A DNA stretch of 39,660 nucleotides, taken from the NCBI GenBank assembly GCA_018883325.1, contig VEQH01000040.1, positions 1 through 39,660 of the forward strand, in the 5' to 3' direction. The notes beneath the pieces are model-generated. The model did no database searches and had not been told where the DNA came from. It was given only the letters and a program-made list of their open reading frames with translations. Positions 23,814-30,042 of the stretch are shown here, one piece after another (within the stretch, counting starts at the first letter, position 1; the number at the start of each line of letters is the position of its first letter). The position numbers and the translations under genes were made by a program. This DNA comes from Flavobacteriales bacterium. GTDB taxonomy: Bacteria; Bacteroidota; Bacteroidia; Flavobacteriales_D; Crocinitomicaceae.

Positions 23814-24941
23814 TTAATATTCTATTTTTGGTATTCGTAGGTTTTTGGGACTTACAATGATGTAATTTGTTTTCTTTCCGCTGTCTTCTGCTTTTAACAT
23901 TTCTTTGACAACTAAATCTTGTAAATCTCGCAAAGCTGTATCTGTTGAACAGTTGGTAAGTTTGGCGTAGGTTGATGTTCGTAAAAATCCCACTTCTTTA
24001 TCGTAATTGTCATATAGATAATTAATTACAATTCGTTGTCTTTCGTTAATGTTTGTTGACTTATGTTTCTCCCAAAAGCTTGCTTTATCTAAAATGATTA
24101 CCAAATTTTGTTCACTTGCCAATAATGCTCTTTCAAAACAACCGAGAAACCATTCTATATAATCTGTGATATCTGCTGTCCCTTTTTGTGCTTTTTCAAT
24201 TACCGTGTGATACTGTTTATGCTCTTTAAAGATTTGGTTAGACAAGCTATAAAAACGAATTTTGCTTTTATCACTTTTTGTTAAAAACATATCTAAGATT
24301 GCTCTCGCTATTCGTCCATTTCCATCATCAAAAGGGTGAATGGTAACAAACCAAAGGTGAGCAATGATAGATTTAAGTACTAAATCCAAGTTTTGATCAC
24401 TATTTAACCAGATTAAAAATTGCTCCATTTCTTGAGGAACTCTTTCGGCTGAAGGTGCTTCAAAATGTATTTTTTCTTTACCAAAATTACCAGAAACTAC
24501 TTTCATACCGCCTGAACGATATCGCGCAACATCTATTGGTTGATAACCGCTAAATCCTGATTGAAAAAGTGAGTTATGCCAACCTAAAAGTCGTGTTTTT
24601 GTAAGTGGTTGATCGAAATTTTGTGTCGCATCTAAAATGACATCAACAATCCCTTCAATGTTTCTTGGAGTCTTTACAAAATCGGCATTTTCAATACCTA
24701 ATTTACGAGCAATAGACGAGCGAACAAGTTCTGTATTTAAAAATTCGCCTTCAATTCTTGATGTATCAACAACATCTAAAATTAGCGACTCTAAAGTGGC
24801 ACTTTCAATAAACTCGAAGCCTAAACTTTCCATACGACCCAATAAACGTCCTTGTAAATGCCTTATTGAAGCCAAGATTGGAGATAATTTGTCGTTATCC
24901 CAAATAAAGTTTGTCCAATCTTCTTTTTCGTGTATATACAT
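23814..24941 (-). CDS. Fic family protein with DUF4172 N-terminus and C-terminal winged helix
   Basis: Fic enzymes transfer AMP (or other nucleotide parts) to target hydroxyls. The 375-residue protein has an N-terminal DUF4172-type helical region (WTNFIWDNDKLSPIL to about residue 45), an inhibitory motif TSRIEG at about 60-65 that fits (S/T)xxxE(G/N), and the Fic core with IHPFDDGNGRIAR at about 201-213, including catalytic His, Asp/Asn and Arg residues. After about residue 290 comes a winged-helix DNA-binding-like domain (NINERQRIVINYLYDN, STDTALRDLQDLVVKEML). The start is ATG at 24941; a TTG 16 codons upstream lies in the operator region and is less likely. The palindromic site just before the start suggests autoregulation. 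Fic without an adjacent antitoxin: inhibition is built in. Confidence 0.92.
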   Translation of the reverse strand: MYIHEKEDWTNFIWDNDKLSPILASIRHLQGRLLGRMESLGFEFIESATLESLILDVVDTSRIEGEFLNTELVRSSIARKLGIENADFVKTPRNIEGIVDVILDATQNFDQPLTKTRLLGWHNSLFQSGFSGYQPIDVARYRSGGMKVVSGNFGKEKIHFEAPSAERVPQEMEQFLIWLNSDQNLDLVLKSIIAHLWFVTIHPFDDGNGRIARAILDMFLTKSDKSKIRFYSLSNQIFKEHKQYHTVIEKAQKGTADITDYIEWFLGCFERALLASEQNLVIILDKASFWEKHKSTNINERQRIVINYLYDNYDKEVGFLRTSTYAKLTNCSTDTALRDLQDLVVKEMLKAEDSGKKTNYIIVSPKNLRIPKIEY

Positions 24942-24948
24942 AATTTCC

Positions 24949-24990
24949 ACCGCAAAGTATGCGGTAAAAATACGAAAATTACACCGCAAA
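24949..24990. promoter_or_regulatory. Palindromic operator upstream of the Fic gene
   Basis: ACCGCA at 24949-24954 and TGCGGT at 24960-24965 form a perfect 6+5+6 palindrome starting eight bases before the Fic ATG. A further ACCGCAAA at 24983-24990 repeats ACCGCAAA of 24949-24956 and faces the GCGGT of 24961-24965. The arrangement is typical of an operator array; the Fic protein's own C-terminal winged helix is the obvious candidate binder (inference). Confidence 0.55.
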
Positions 24991-25251
24991 ACAATTTGTT
25001 TGGATTGATTTTAGTTGAGCGTAAGTGGCTAAATTTAGTATTTATGCCAATATAACCAATCTATCACATTTGTTTTTGAATGCTATCAATGTTAATATTC
25101 TTCTTATACATTGGTGAGTAAGAATTTAGAATTTATGCAGTTATTTTATTTGAAATAGTAGAAAGGTTTTAATCTTAATTTCTAATCCAACAACAAGCAT
25201 CCAAAATCAATCATCCAAAATCCAACACTTCGACAAGCTCAGTGCGAGACA
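24991..25251. repeat. Gap between Fic gene and bioA: AT-rich, with dispersed-repeat-like end
   Basis: No gene. The part next to bioA (about 25180-25255) contains repeating CATCCAAAATCAATCATCC / AAAATCCAACA units and CTTCGACAAGCTCAGTG, sequences of a kind seen dispersed in Bacteroidota intergenic regions (from memory). No clear terminator for bioA was seen. Confidence 0.5.
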
Positions 25252-26526
25252 TCAAGCACCAAGCATTAAAAACCGCTCAATCACTTCAAATATTCTAAGT
25301 TGCTCTTTTTCAGTTAAACAGTAAGGTGGGTTGATGAATAGAACATTGCCCAAAGGGCGAAGGAGTAAACCGTTTTCGAGGAAAAAAGTGTAAACAGTAT
25401 CGCGGATTGTGGAGAAATAACCTGCAGGGCCATCGGTTTTTAAATCAAAGGCTAAAATGGTTCCGTAAACGCGCGGATTTTCAATGATAGCGTACTTTTC
25501 GAGTTTTTGAAGGAAGTCTAAATTGCGTGTTTCAATCGCTTTGATGTTTTCCCAAGTTGCTGCTTGTTCAAACAGATCCAAACTTGCACAAGCTGCGGCG
25601 CATGCCAACGGATTTCCAGTGAAGGAGTGTCCGTGTAGAAAGGCTTTCGCGCGTTCATCGCTCAAAAATGCGTCAAAAATGGCGTTGGTGGCAACGGTCA
25701 AACCTAAAGGTAAAACGCCACCTGTCAATCCTTTGGAAAGACAAATGATATCTGGTCGAACGTTCGTGTGTTCAAAGGCAAAAAGCGTTCCTGTGCGACC
25801 AAAAGCGGTCATGATTTCGTCGAAAATCACCAAGACATTGTTGGCTTTTGCAAGGTTCACTAAAGCTTCCAAAAATGAAACGGAATAAAAACGCATTCCA
25901 GCCGATCCTTGAATCAAGGGTTCGACAATCAAACTGATGAATTCGCCCGTTTCAAAAAGGGTTTTAGCGCGTTCTAAAAGTTCTTTTTCGTTGGCTTCCG
26001 TTGGAAATTCTAAGAAATCTACGTTGAAGAAAAAAGGTTCAAAAGGTGCGTTGAAATAGTCGCGTTCACCTACTGACATAGCTCCAAACGTGTCACCGTG
26101 ATAAGCTCCTTCCAAAGCCAAAACGCGCGATTTTTTTATTCCTTGGTTGTGCCAAAATTGCATACACATTTTGATCGCCACTTCCACAGCGGTTGAACCG
26201 TTATCGGAAAAGAAGACTTTTTGTAAATCACAATTGAGTTTTTCGACAATTCGCTTCGATAATTCAATGGCTTTTTCGTGGGTTGCGCCTGCAAAAATGA
26301 CGTGGTCAATTGCTGCGAATTGTGTTTGAATGGCGTTTGCAAGGTGTTCGTTTCCATGCCCATGCACATTCACCCACCAAGACGAATTGCAATCCAAATA
26401 TTCTTTACCATCAGCTGTGAAAAGTGATGCGCCTTTTGCACTAGAAATCAATAGGGGAGAGGGTTCCGTTTGAATTTGTGTGAACGGATGCCACACGTAT
26501 TTTGCGTCGTCTTCTAAAAAACTCAT
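25252..26526 (-). CDS. bioA: Adenosylmethionine-8-amino-7-oxononanoate aminotransferase
   Basis: BioA converts 8-amino-7-oxononanoate to 7,8-diaminononanoate with SAM as amino donor, in biotin synthesis. The 424-residue class III aminotransferase has VWHPFTQ at the N-terminus, SSWWVNVHGHGN (substrate site), FFSDNGSTAVEVAIKM, EGAYHGDTFGAMSVG, VIFDEIMTAFGRTG and the PLP Lys at about 265 in CLSKGLTGGVLPL. Length is usual. Its ATG at 26526 overlaps the bioD stop in an ATGA arrangement, so translation is coupled. bioB, bioF, bioC are not in the window. Confidence 0.96.
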   Translation of the reverse strand: MSFLEDDAKYVWHPFTQIQTEPSPLLISSAKGASLFTADGKEYLDCNSSWWVNVHGHGNEHLANAIQTQFAAIDHVIFAGATHEKAIELSKRIVEKLNCDLQKVFFSDNGSTAVEVAIKMCMQFWHNQGIKKSRVLALEGAYHGDTFGAMSVGERDYFNAPFEPFFFNVDFLEFPTEANEKELLERAKTLFETGEFISLIVEPLIQGSAGMRFYSVSFLEALVNLAKANNVLVIFDEIMTAFGRTGTLFAFEHTNVRPDIICLSKGLTGGVLPLGLTVATNAIFDAFLSDERAKAFLHGHSFTGNPLACAAACASLDLFEQAATWENIKAIETRNLDFLQKLEKYAIIENPRVYGTILAFDLKTDGPAGYFSTIRDTVYTFFLENGLLLRPLGNVLFINPPYCLTEKEQLRIFEVIERFLMLGA

Positions 26527-27164
26527 AGGCCAAATTTAGCCAAAGTTTCTGGAGTGCGAAGTTGCGAAGCGAAAGACGAAATTGTTTCTTTGTTAAGGTT
26601 TTCAAAAATCGGAACGTGAAACAAAGTTGGAAGCTGTGTTTTGGTGAAAATTATTTCTTCCGTCATCGGTAATTCTTTGCCCACATAAATGATTCCTAAA
26701 ATGGGAATGTTACGGTTGCGAAGGGTTTCAACGCTCATCAAAGTGTGATTGATACTCCCCAAATAATGTCTTGAAATTAAGATAGTTGGTAATTTCCATT
26801 CCGCAGCTAAATCACTATAAAGCAAACCGTTTTCATTGACAGGAACCATCAAACCTCCTGCACCTTCAACGATTAAATTCCCTGTAAATTCAGGAAAAGT
26901 GAAATCCGATGCTTCGATGTGCACACCGTCTAATTTTGCGGAAACGTGTGGCGAAAGCGGTTGATTCAGACGGAATTGTTCAGGAAAATACCGAAAAGTT
27001 TCAAAGCTAACCAAGCGTTCAACTTTCATGCTGTCTGTATTGTCTAATTCGCCTGATTGCACAGGTTTCCAGTAGTTTGCAAAAAGCAATTCACATAAAA
27101 CGGAACTAACGACTGTTTTCCCAACGTCGGTTCCAATTCCACTTACGAAAAATGAATTCTTCAT
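26523..27164 (-). CDS. bioD: Dethiobiotin synthetase
   Basis: BioD closes the ureido ring of dethiobiotin from 7,8-diaminononanoate, CO2 and ATP. The 213-residue protein carries the P-loop GIGTDVGKTVVS at about residues 9-20, KPVQSGELDNTD (substrate Lys region), VEGAGGLMVPVNE and ISRHYLGSINHTL. These match the family. Start ATG at 27164, three bases after the tlyA stop; the bioA start overlaps the end. The order tlyA-bioD-bioA forms one minus-strand operon read from the promoter near 27950. The product feeds the biotin needed by pyruvate carboxylase in this window. Confidence 0.95.
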   Translation of the reverse strand: MKNSFFVSGIGTDVGKTVVSSVLCELLFANYWKPVQSGELDNTDSMKVERLVSFETFRYFPEQFRLNQPLSPHVSAKLDGVHIEASDFTFPEFTGNLIVEGAGGLMVPVNENGLLYSDLAAEWKLPTILISRHYLGSINHTLMSVETLRNRNIPILGIIYVGKELPMTEEIIFTKTQLPTLFHVPIFENLNKETISSFASQLRTPETLAKFGL

Positions 27165-27167
27165 GTA

Positions 27168-27902
27168 TTATTTTTTAATAAAATACCCCAAAAACTCTCT
27201 ATTTCCATCACCGCCCAAAATAGGGGAGTCCATTACATCTTGAAATACTAAATTATTTTTCTCGCACATATTCTTAACGTTTTCAATCACTTCAGGATAA
27301 AGTGCGGTATTTTTCACAATGCCGTTTTTATTCACGTTTGCTTTTCCGACTTCAAATTGTGGTTTGATTAACAACACAACCCAAGCGCCTTCTTTCAAAA
27401 ACGAATGCACAAATGGAATTGTTTTCTCCAAAGAAATAAAGGAAACATCAACGACCAAACCATCCACAAGTTCCGGAATCATTTTTACGGTCAAGTCACG
27501 AACGTGGGTTTTCTCTAAATTGATAACGCGCTCGTCTTCTTTGATGCGTTGATGCAACTGGTTAGTGCCAACATCCACACAAAAAACTTTTGCAGCATTG
27601 TTGTGTAATAAAACTTCAGTAAAACCACCTGTTGAAGCGCCTAAATCGATGAAAGTTTTGTCTTTGCAATCTAAATTCCATTTTTCAAGTGCACCGATTA
27701 ATTTCAAAGCGCCTTTGGAAACCCAAGGAATTTCTTCGCCAAGGACTTTAATTTCAATGTCTATAGGGAATTTTTTTCCAGGTTTTGTAATCAATTTTCC
27801 GTTGATTAACACACCTGATTCTGTGATGATTTGTTCTGCTCGCACTCTTGTTGAAACAAGCTTTCGGTCGATTAATATTTTGTCTAAACGTTCTTCTGAC
27901 AT
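27168..27902 (-). CDS. tlyA: TlyA family rRNA (cytidine-2'-O)-methyltransferase
   Basis: TlyA proteins methylate the ribose of 16S C1409 and/or 23S C1920 using SAM. The 244-residue protein has an N-terminal S4 RNA-binding domain (RLDKILIDRKLVSTRVRAEQ at the start, GVLINGKLI) and an FtsJ/RrmJ-like methyltransferase domain with the SAM loop DLGASTGGFTEVLL at about residues 82-95, VDVGTNQLH, DVSFISLEKTI and the K in LLIKPQFEVGK. Length and order are standard; older name is hemolysin A, but a true hemolysin role is not implied. ATG at 27902, with a TACCTTTG box 43 bases upstream. First gene of the tlyA-bioD-bioA run. Confidence 0.94.
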   Translation of the reverse strand: MSEERLDKILIDRKLVSTRVRAEQIITESGVLINGKLITKPGKKFPIDIEIKVLGEEIPWVSKGALKLIGALEKWNLDCKDKTFIDLGASTGGFTEVLLHNNAAKVFCVDVGTNQLHQRIKEDERVINLEKTHVRDLTVKMIPELVDGLVVDVSFISLEKTIPFVHSFLKEGAWVVLLIKPQFEVGKANVNKNGIVKNTALYPEVIENVKNMCEKNNLVFQDVMDSPILGGDGNREFLGYFIKK

Positions 27903-27944
27903 TTGATTTTATTGAGTTTCCCAATTCAAAATTGAAATGGATTG

Positions 27945-27952
27945 CAAAGGTA
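27945..27952 (-). promoter_or_regulatory. -7 box (TACCTTTG) for tlyA-bioD-bioA
   Basis: A TAnnTTTG match on the minus strand 42 bases before the tlyA ATG. No TTG is found 19 bases further upstream. Confidence 0.55.
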
Positions 27953-28289
27953 GTCCTAAATGAAAATAAATAAAGATTTTAGAATGTAAAATGTAATGTG
28001 CTAATAAAGAAATGTGCTAATGAGAAAATTTTAAATACTATGTTCATGTTAAGATTCACTCAGATTTTTCTTCGACTCTAAAATTAACCACATAGATACA
28101 TAGAAAAAATAGTTCCGCTTCGAGGAGAAAAGTTGAAATTAAATACAAATTAAAAATCTCCCACGGTAAAAAGATTCACAATAATTTTCTTCGAGTTGAA
28201 AATCCTGATTCAAAATTAAAAATTCAAAATTCAAAATTCTAACGCCAATTTTTAGCAGGAAGAGTAAAGAAACGAAATATTGCTTTTTG
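27953..28289. repeat. Gap upstream of tlyA with low-complexity repeats
   Basis: No gene seen. It includes AACCACATAGATACATAGAAAA near 28088 (shortened unit CATAGATACATAG) and a run of AAAATTCAAAATTCAAAATTC-like units near 28213-28240. These look like decayed tandem or dispersed repeats; no hairpin good enough to call a terminator for the gene 28290-28694. Confidence 0.5.
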
Positions 28290-28694
28290 TTATTTTACAA
28301 CAACGTTTGAAAACTTCAAATCAGAAAGAACATCTTTAAGGTTTCCGTTGTGATCTTTTTTGAAAACATACAAACCTTTATTTGCAGGGTCTTTCAAAGA
28401 ACCAACTATTGTTTCATTCGGTTTTAAAACGAAAGAATAAGTGTATTCAGAGTTTGCGCAAGTAGCACATACTCCAGCGTAGTAAGCATCTGTGTGAAAC
28501 AAAATACTTTTCTGAACGGAAGTGGTGTTTTTGATTTCTAAAACTTCATACTCATAACCGAATTTACGATTCTCTTTATCAGTAACGGTTTGAGGTTTTG
28601 TAGTGATTTCAATTCCGTCAAATTTGTGGCTTGTTTGAGCACTTAAATTGAATGCAAAAAAAGCAAATAAAGAAAGGGAGATGGTCTTTTTCAT
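28290..28694 (-). CDS. Small secreted protein, unknown function
   Basis: A 134-residue exported protein: signal peptide MKKTISLSLFAFFAFNLSAQ with cleavage after about residue 19. The mature part is beta-rich (GYEYEVLEIKNTTSVQKSI, SEYTYSFVLKPNETIVGSL), resembling a single immunoglobulin-like or beta-sandwich domain. The pair CATCA within YYAGVCATCANSEY gives CxxC, which could be a disulfide or metal site. No family recognised. ATG at 28694; a TATATTTG box lies 14 bases upstream, so the leader is short. Single gene; no operon partner on either side. Envelope location is inferred from the signal peptide. Confidence 0.75.
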   Translation of the reverse strand: MKKTISLSLFAFFAFNLSAQTSHKFDGIEITTKPQTVTDKENRKFGYEYEVLEIKNTTSVQKSILFHTDAYYAGVCATCANSEYTYSFVLKPNETIVGSLKDPANKGLYVFKKDHNGNLKDVLSDLKFSNVVVK

Positions 28695-28707
28695 AGTTTA
28701 GTTTTAA

Positions 28708-28715
28708 CAAATATA
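28708..28715 (-). promoter_or_regulatory. -7 box (TATATTTG) for the small secreted protein
   Basis: TAnnTTTG on the minus strand, 14 bases before the ATG at 28694. No -33 TTG at the expected distance. Confidence 0.45.
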
Positions 28716-28853
28716 TGATTTTTTTCAAATTTAAAAGTACGAAACGTGCGAAAATTTAAAACCCATTGATTTTGGTCTCTGTACAATTAATAATCAATAT
28801 TTAAAAGCCATTTTAATTTATAAAAACTGAGTAGAATTTGCTGTCAAAGTAAT

Positions 28854-29009
28854 TTATTGGTATAAATTATTCTTCATAGGTCCGAAAGTTTCTATTAATT
28901 GATTCAATGAATTTTTCGATTTTTTATATTGTGTGAATCCATCCTTATAAAAAGTTGAATCTATTACATTTCCTGTAAAATGATAATTTTTCCACCATCC
29001 TTGCTTATC
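28854..29009 (-). pseudogene. In-frame downstream part of the lipoprotein gene, separated by TGA
   Basis: After the TGA at 29010-29012, the frame stays open for 51 codons to TAA at 28854-28856. It encodes DKQGWWKNYHFTGN, then VIDSTFYKDGFTQYKK, and ends ETFGPMKNNLYQ. The GLYVN.DKQGWWKNY junction reads as the normal continuation of the repeat (G or W expected at the stop). It has no start of its own at the right place. So this is the cut-off C-terminus of 29010-29378. Confidence 0.6.
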
Positions 29010-29378
29010 TCAATTAACATAAAGACCTTCATTTTCTGGAAATCCGTCAAATGAACTGTATCTAATCACATAGCCATTTCCATTTTTGAAATTTCCGAAT
29101 TTCATTTTTCTACCGAGTGTATCAAGCACTAAATCAATTTCTATTAAAAGATCATTTTTCATTACAACTTTTGATTTCAATTTACCACTTTCGTAGTAAT
29201 TTGTAAGATAAAAGATTGTATCAAAACCTTGTGAGTAAACTTTATATTTTGTTCGAAGGATCTTATCTTTTTCAGAATCATTTTCTCCCCAATACTCTTT
29301 TACTTCATATTCAAACTTTTTTTGGTTTTTACAACCGATAATAATTAATAGGGCAGTAACTAAAAAAATAGTTTTCAT
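29010..29378 (-). CDS. Small lipoprotein, apparently truncated by an in-frame TGA
   Basis: 122 residues to the first stop. The signal peptide MKTIFLVTALLIIIGC ends in a good lipobox (IIGC, Cys16). The mature part has short beta-type repeats (YYESGKLKSKVVMKNDLLIEI, GRKMKFGNFKNGNGYVIRYS, ENEGLYVN; each described as a unit) like the YENGKL-type repeats of MORN-like/toxin-antitoxin-repeat proteins. The stop is TGA at 29010-29012, and the same frame goes on for 51 sense codons (28857-29009) with the same repeat style, starting DKQGWWKNYHFTGN. So the gene looks newly truncated, misread, or recoded. A single change from GGA or TGG would restore it. Function unknown; outer-membrane or periplasmic lipoprotein. 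Confidence 0.65.
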   Translation of the reverse strand: MKTIFLVTALLIIIGCKNQKKFEYEVKEYWGENDSEKDKILRTKYKVYSQGFDTIFYLTNYYESGKLKSKVVMKNDLLIEIDLVLDTLGRKMKFGNFKNGNGYVIRYSSFDGFPENEGLYVN

Positions 29379-29564
29379 TATTAAGAATTTTAACTTTGAA
29401 ACAAACCTCTCTAAATATTCAAAATATTATATTTAAAAGTTTGATTTGCATTTTATTAAATTCAAAAATACACATATCCTTAATTTTGAGCTTCCCCAAC
29501 CAAACTATCTATTTAGAATCAAACTGAATAAAAGTCTTTAACTTAAATTTTGAAAGAATATATT

Positions 29565-29572
29565 TAACTTTG
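29565..29572 (+). promoter_or_regulatory. -7 box (TAACTTTG) at the head of the metal-efflux cluster
   Basis: A TAnnTTTG match only four bases before the GTG start at 29577. Transcription would begin at or within a few bases of the start codon, implying a leaderless or near-leaderless mRNA, or a later translation start. A second match, TAATTTTG at 29481-29488, would give a leader of about 85 bases. Confidence 0.4.
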
Positions 29573-29576
29573 TAAT

Positions 29577-29966
29577 GTGAAATTTGTTATCCTTTTTCTG
29601 TCAGCATACTTTTTCTTGCTTTCGCTTGCTCCAAATATGCAAGGGTTTCAGTTTCTGAATATTTCAAGTTTTGTGGAACATTACGAGCAACACCTTGATC
29701 GCAATCCTGAATCAACTTTACTTTCTTTCGTTAAAGAACATTATTTCAGTCAACTAACTGAATTTGAGGAAGAACACGATAATCTTCCACTAAAAACGGC
29801 AGTAGCACATTCAATAGTTGTGTTTACTTGCGAAATCAATAACTTGCGTATTTTCCCAACGGAAGAAGTGCAGTTATCGACAAAAAAACAAAAATTTTCA
29901 ACTTATAAAGAAGGATATTTCTTCAATAGAAATCATTCCGTTTGGCATCCGCCGAAAATGTGTTAA
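29577..29966 (+). CDS. Small exported His/Glu-rich protein heading the metal-efflux cluster
   Basis: A 129-residue protein, start GTG at 29577 (no ATG before residue 21). An N-terminal hydrophobic stretch (about residues 2-17) is a signal peptide or anchor. The mature part has clustered His, Glu and Asp: SFVEHYEQHLDRN, FVKEHYF and EFEEEHDN, then a Cys in FTCEIN and a C-terminal HSVWHPPKMC. It lies 76 bases before czcA on the same strand. I know similar short proteins ahead of Bacteroidota heavy-metal RND genes, but no named family. A periplasmic metal-binding or sensing role is inferred from composition and place. Confidence 0.68.
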   Translation: MKFVILFLSAYFFLLSLAPNMQGFQFLNISSFVEHYEQHLDRNPESTLLSFVKEHYFSQLTEFEEEHDNLPLKTAVAHSIVVFTCEINNLRIFPTEEVQLSTKKQKFSTYKEGYFFNRNHSVWHPPKMC

Positions 29967-30042
29967 TCCAATTGTTGACGTGAACTATAACTTTGTTTGA
30001 CAGAGTTTTAGCACGCATTTTTTGAGATTAATACAGAATAAT

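Noticed and set aside
24942..24989. Longer Fic start
   Set aside because: TTG start would place coding sequence over the palindromic operator; the ATG at 24941 directly precedes the DUF4172 region.
27565..27906. 113-residue plus-strand frame opposite tlyA
   Set aside because: Shadow of tlyA, with Ser/Thr-rich chance composition.
29010..29012. TGA as a selenocysteine codon
   Set aside because: The residue context (GLYVN, stop, DKQGWW) does not resemble a redox site, no SECIS-like hairpin was evident directly after it, and no Sec machinery is in the window. Mutation or read-through is simpler.
30022..30042. Longer czcA start
   Set aside because: TTG start adding seven residues before the normal MLTKIIEFSIKN beginning; ATG at 30043 is standard.
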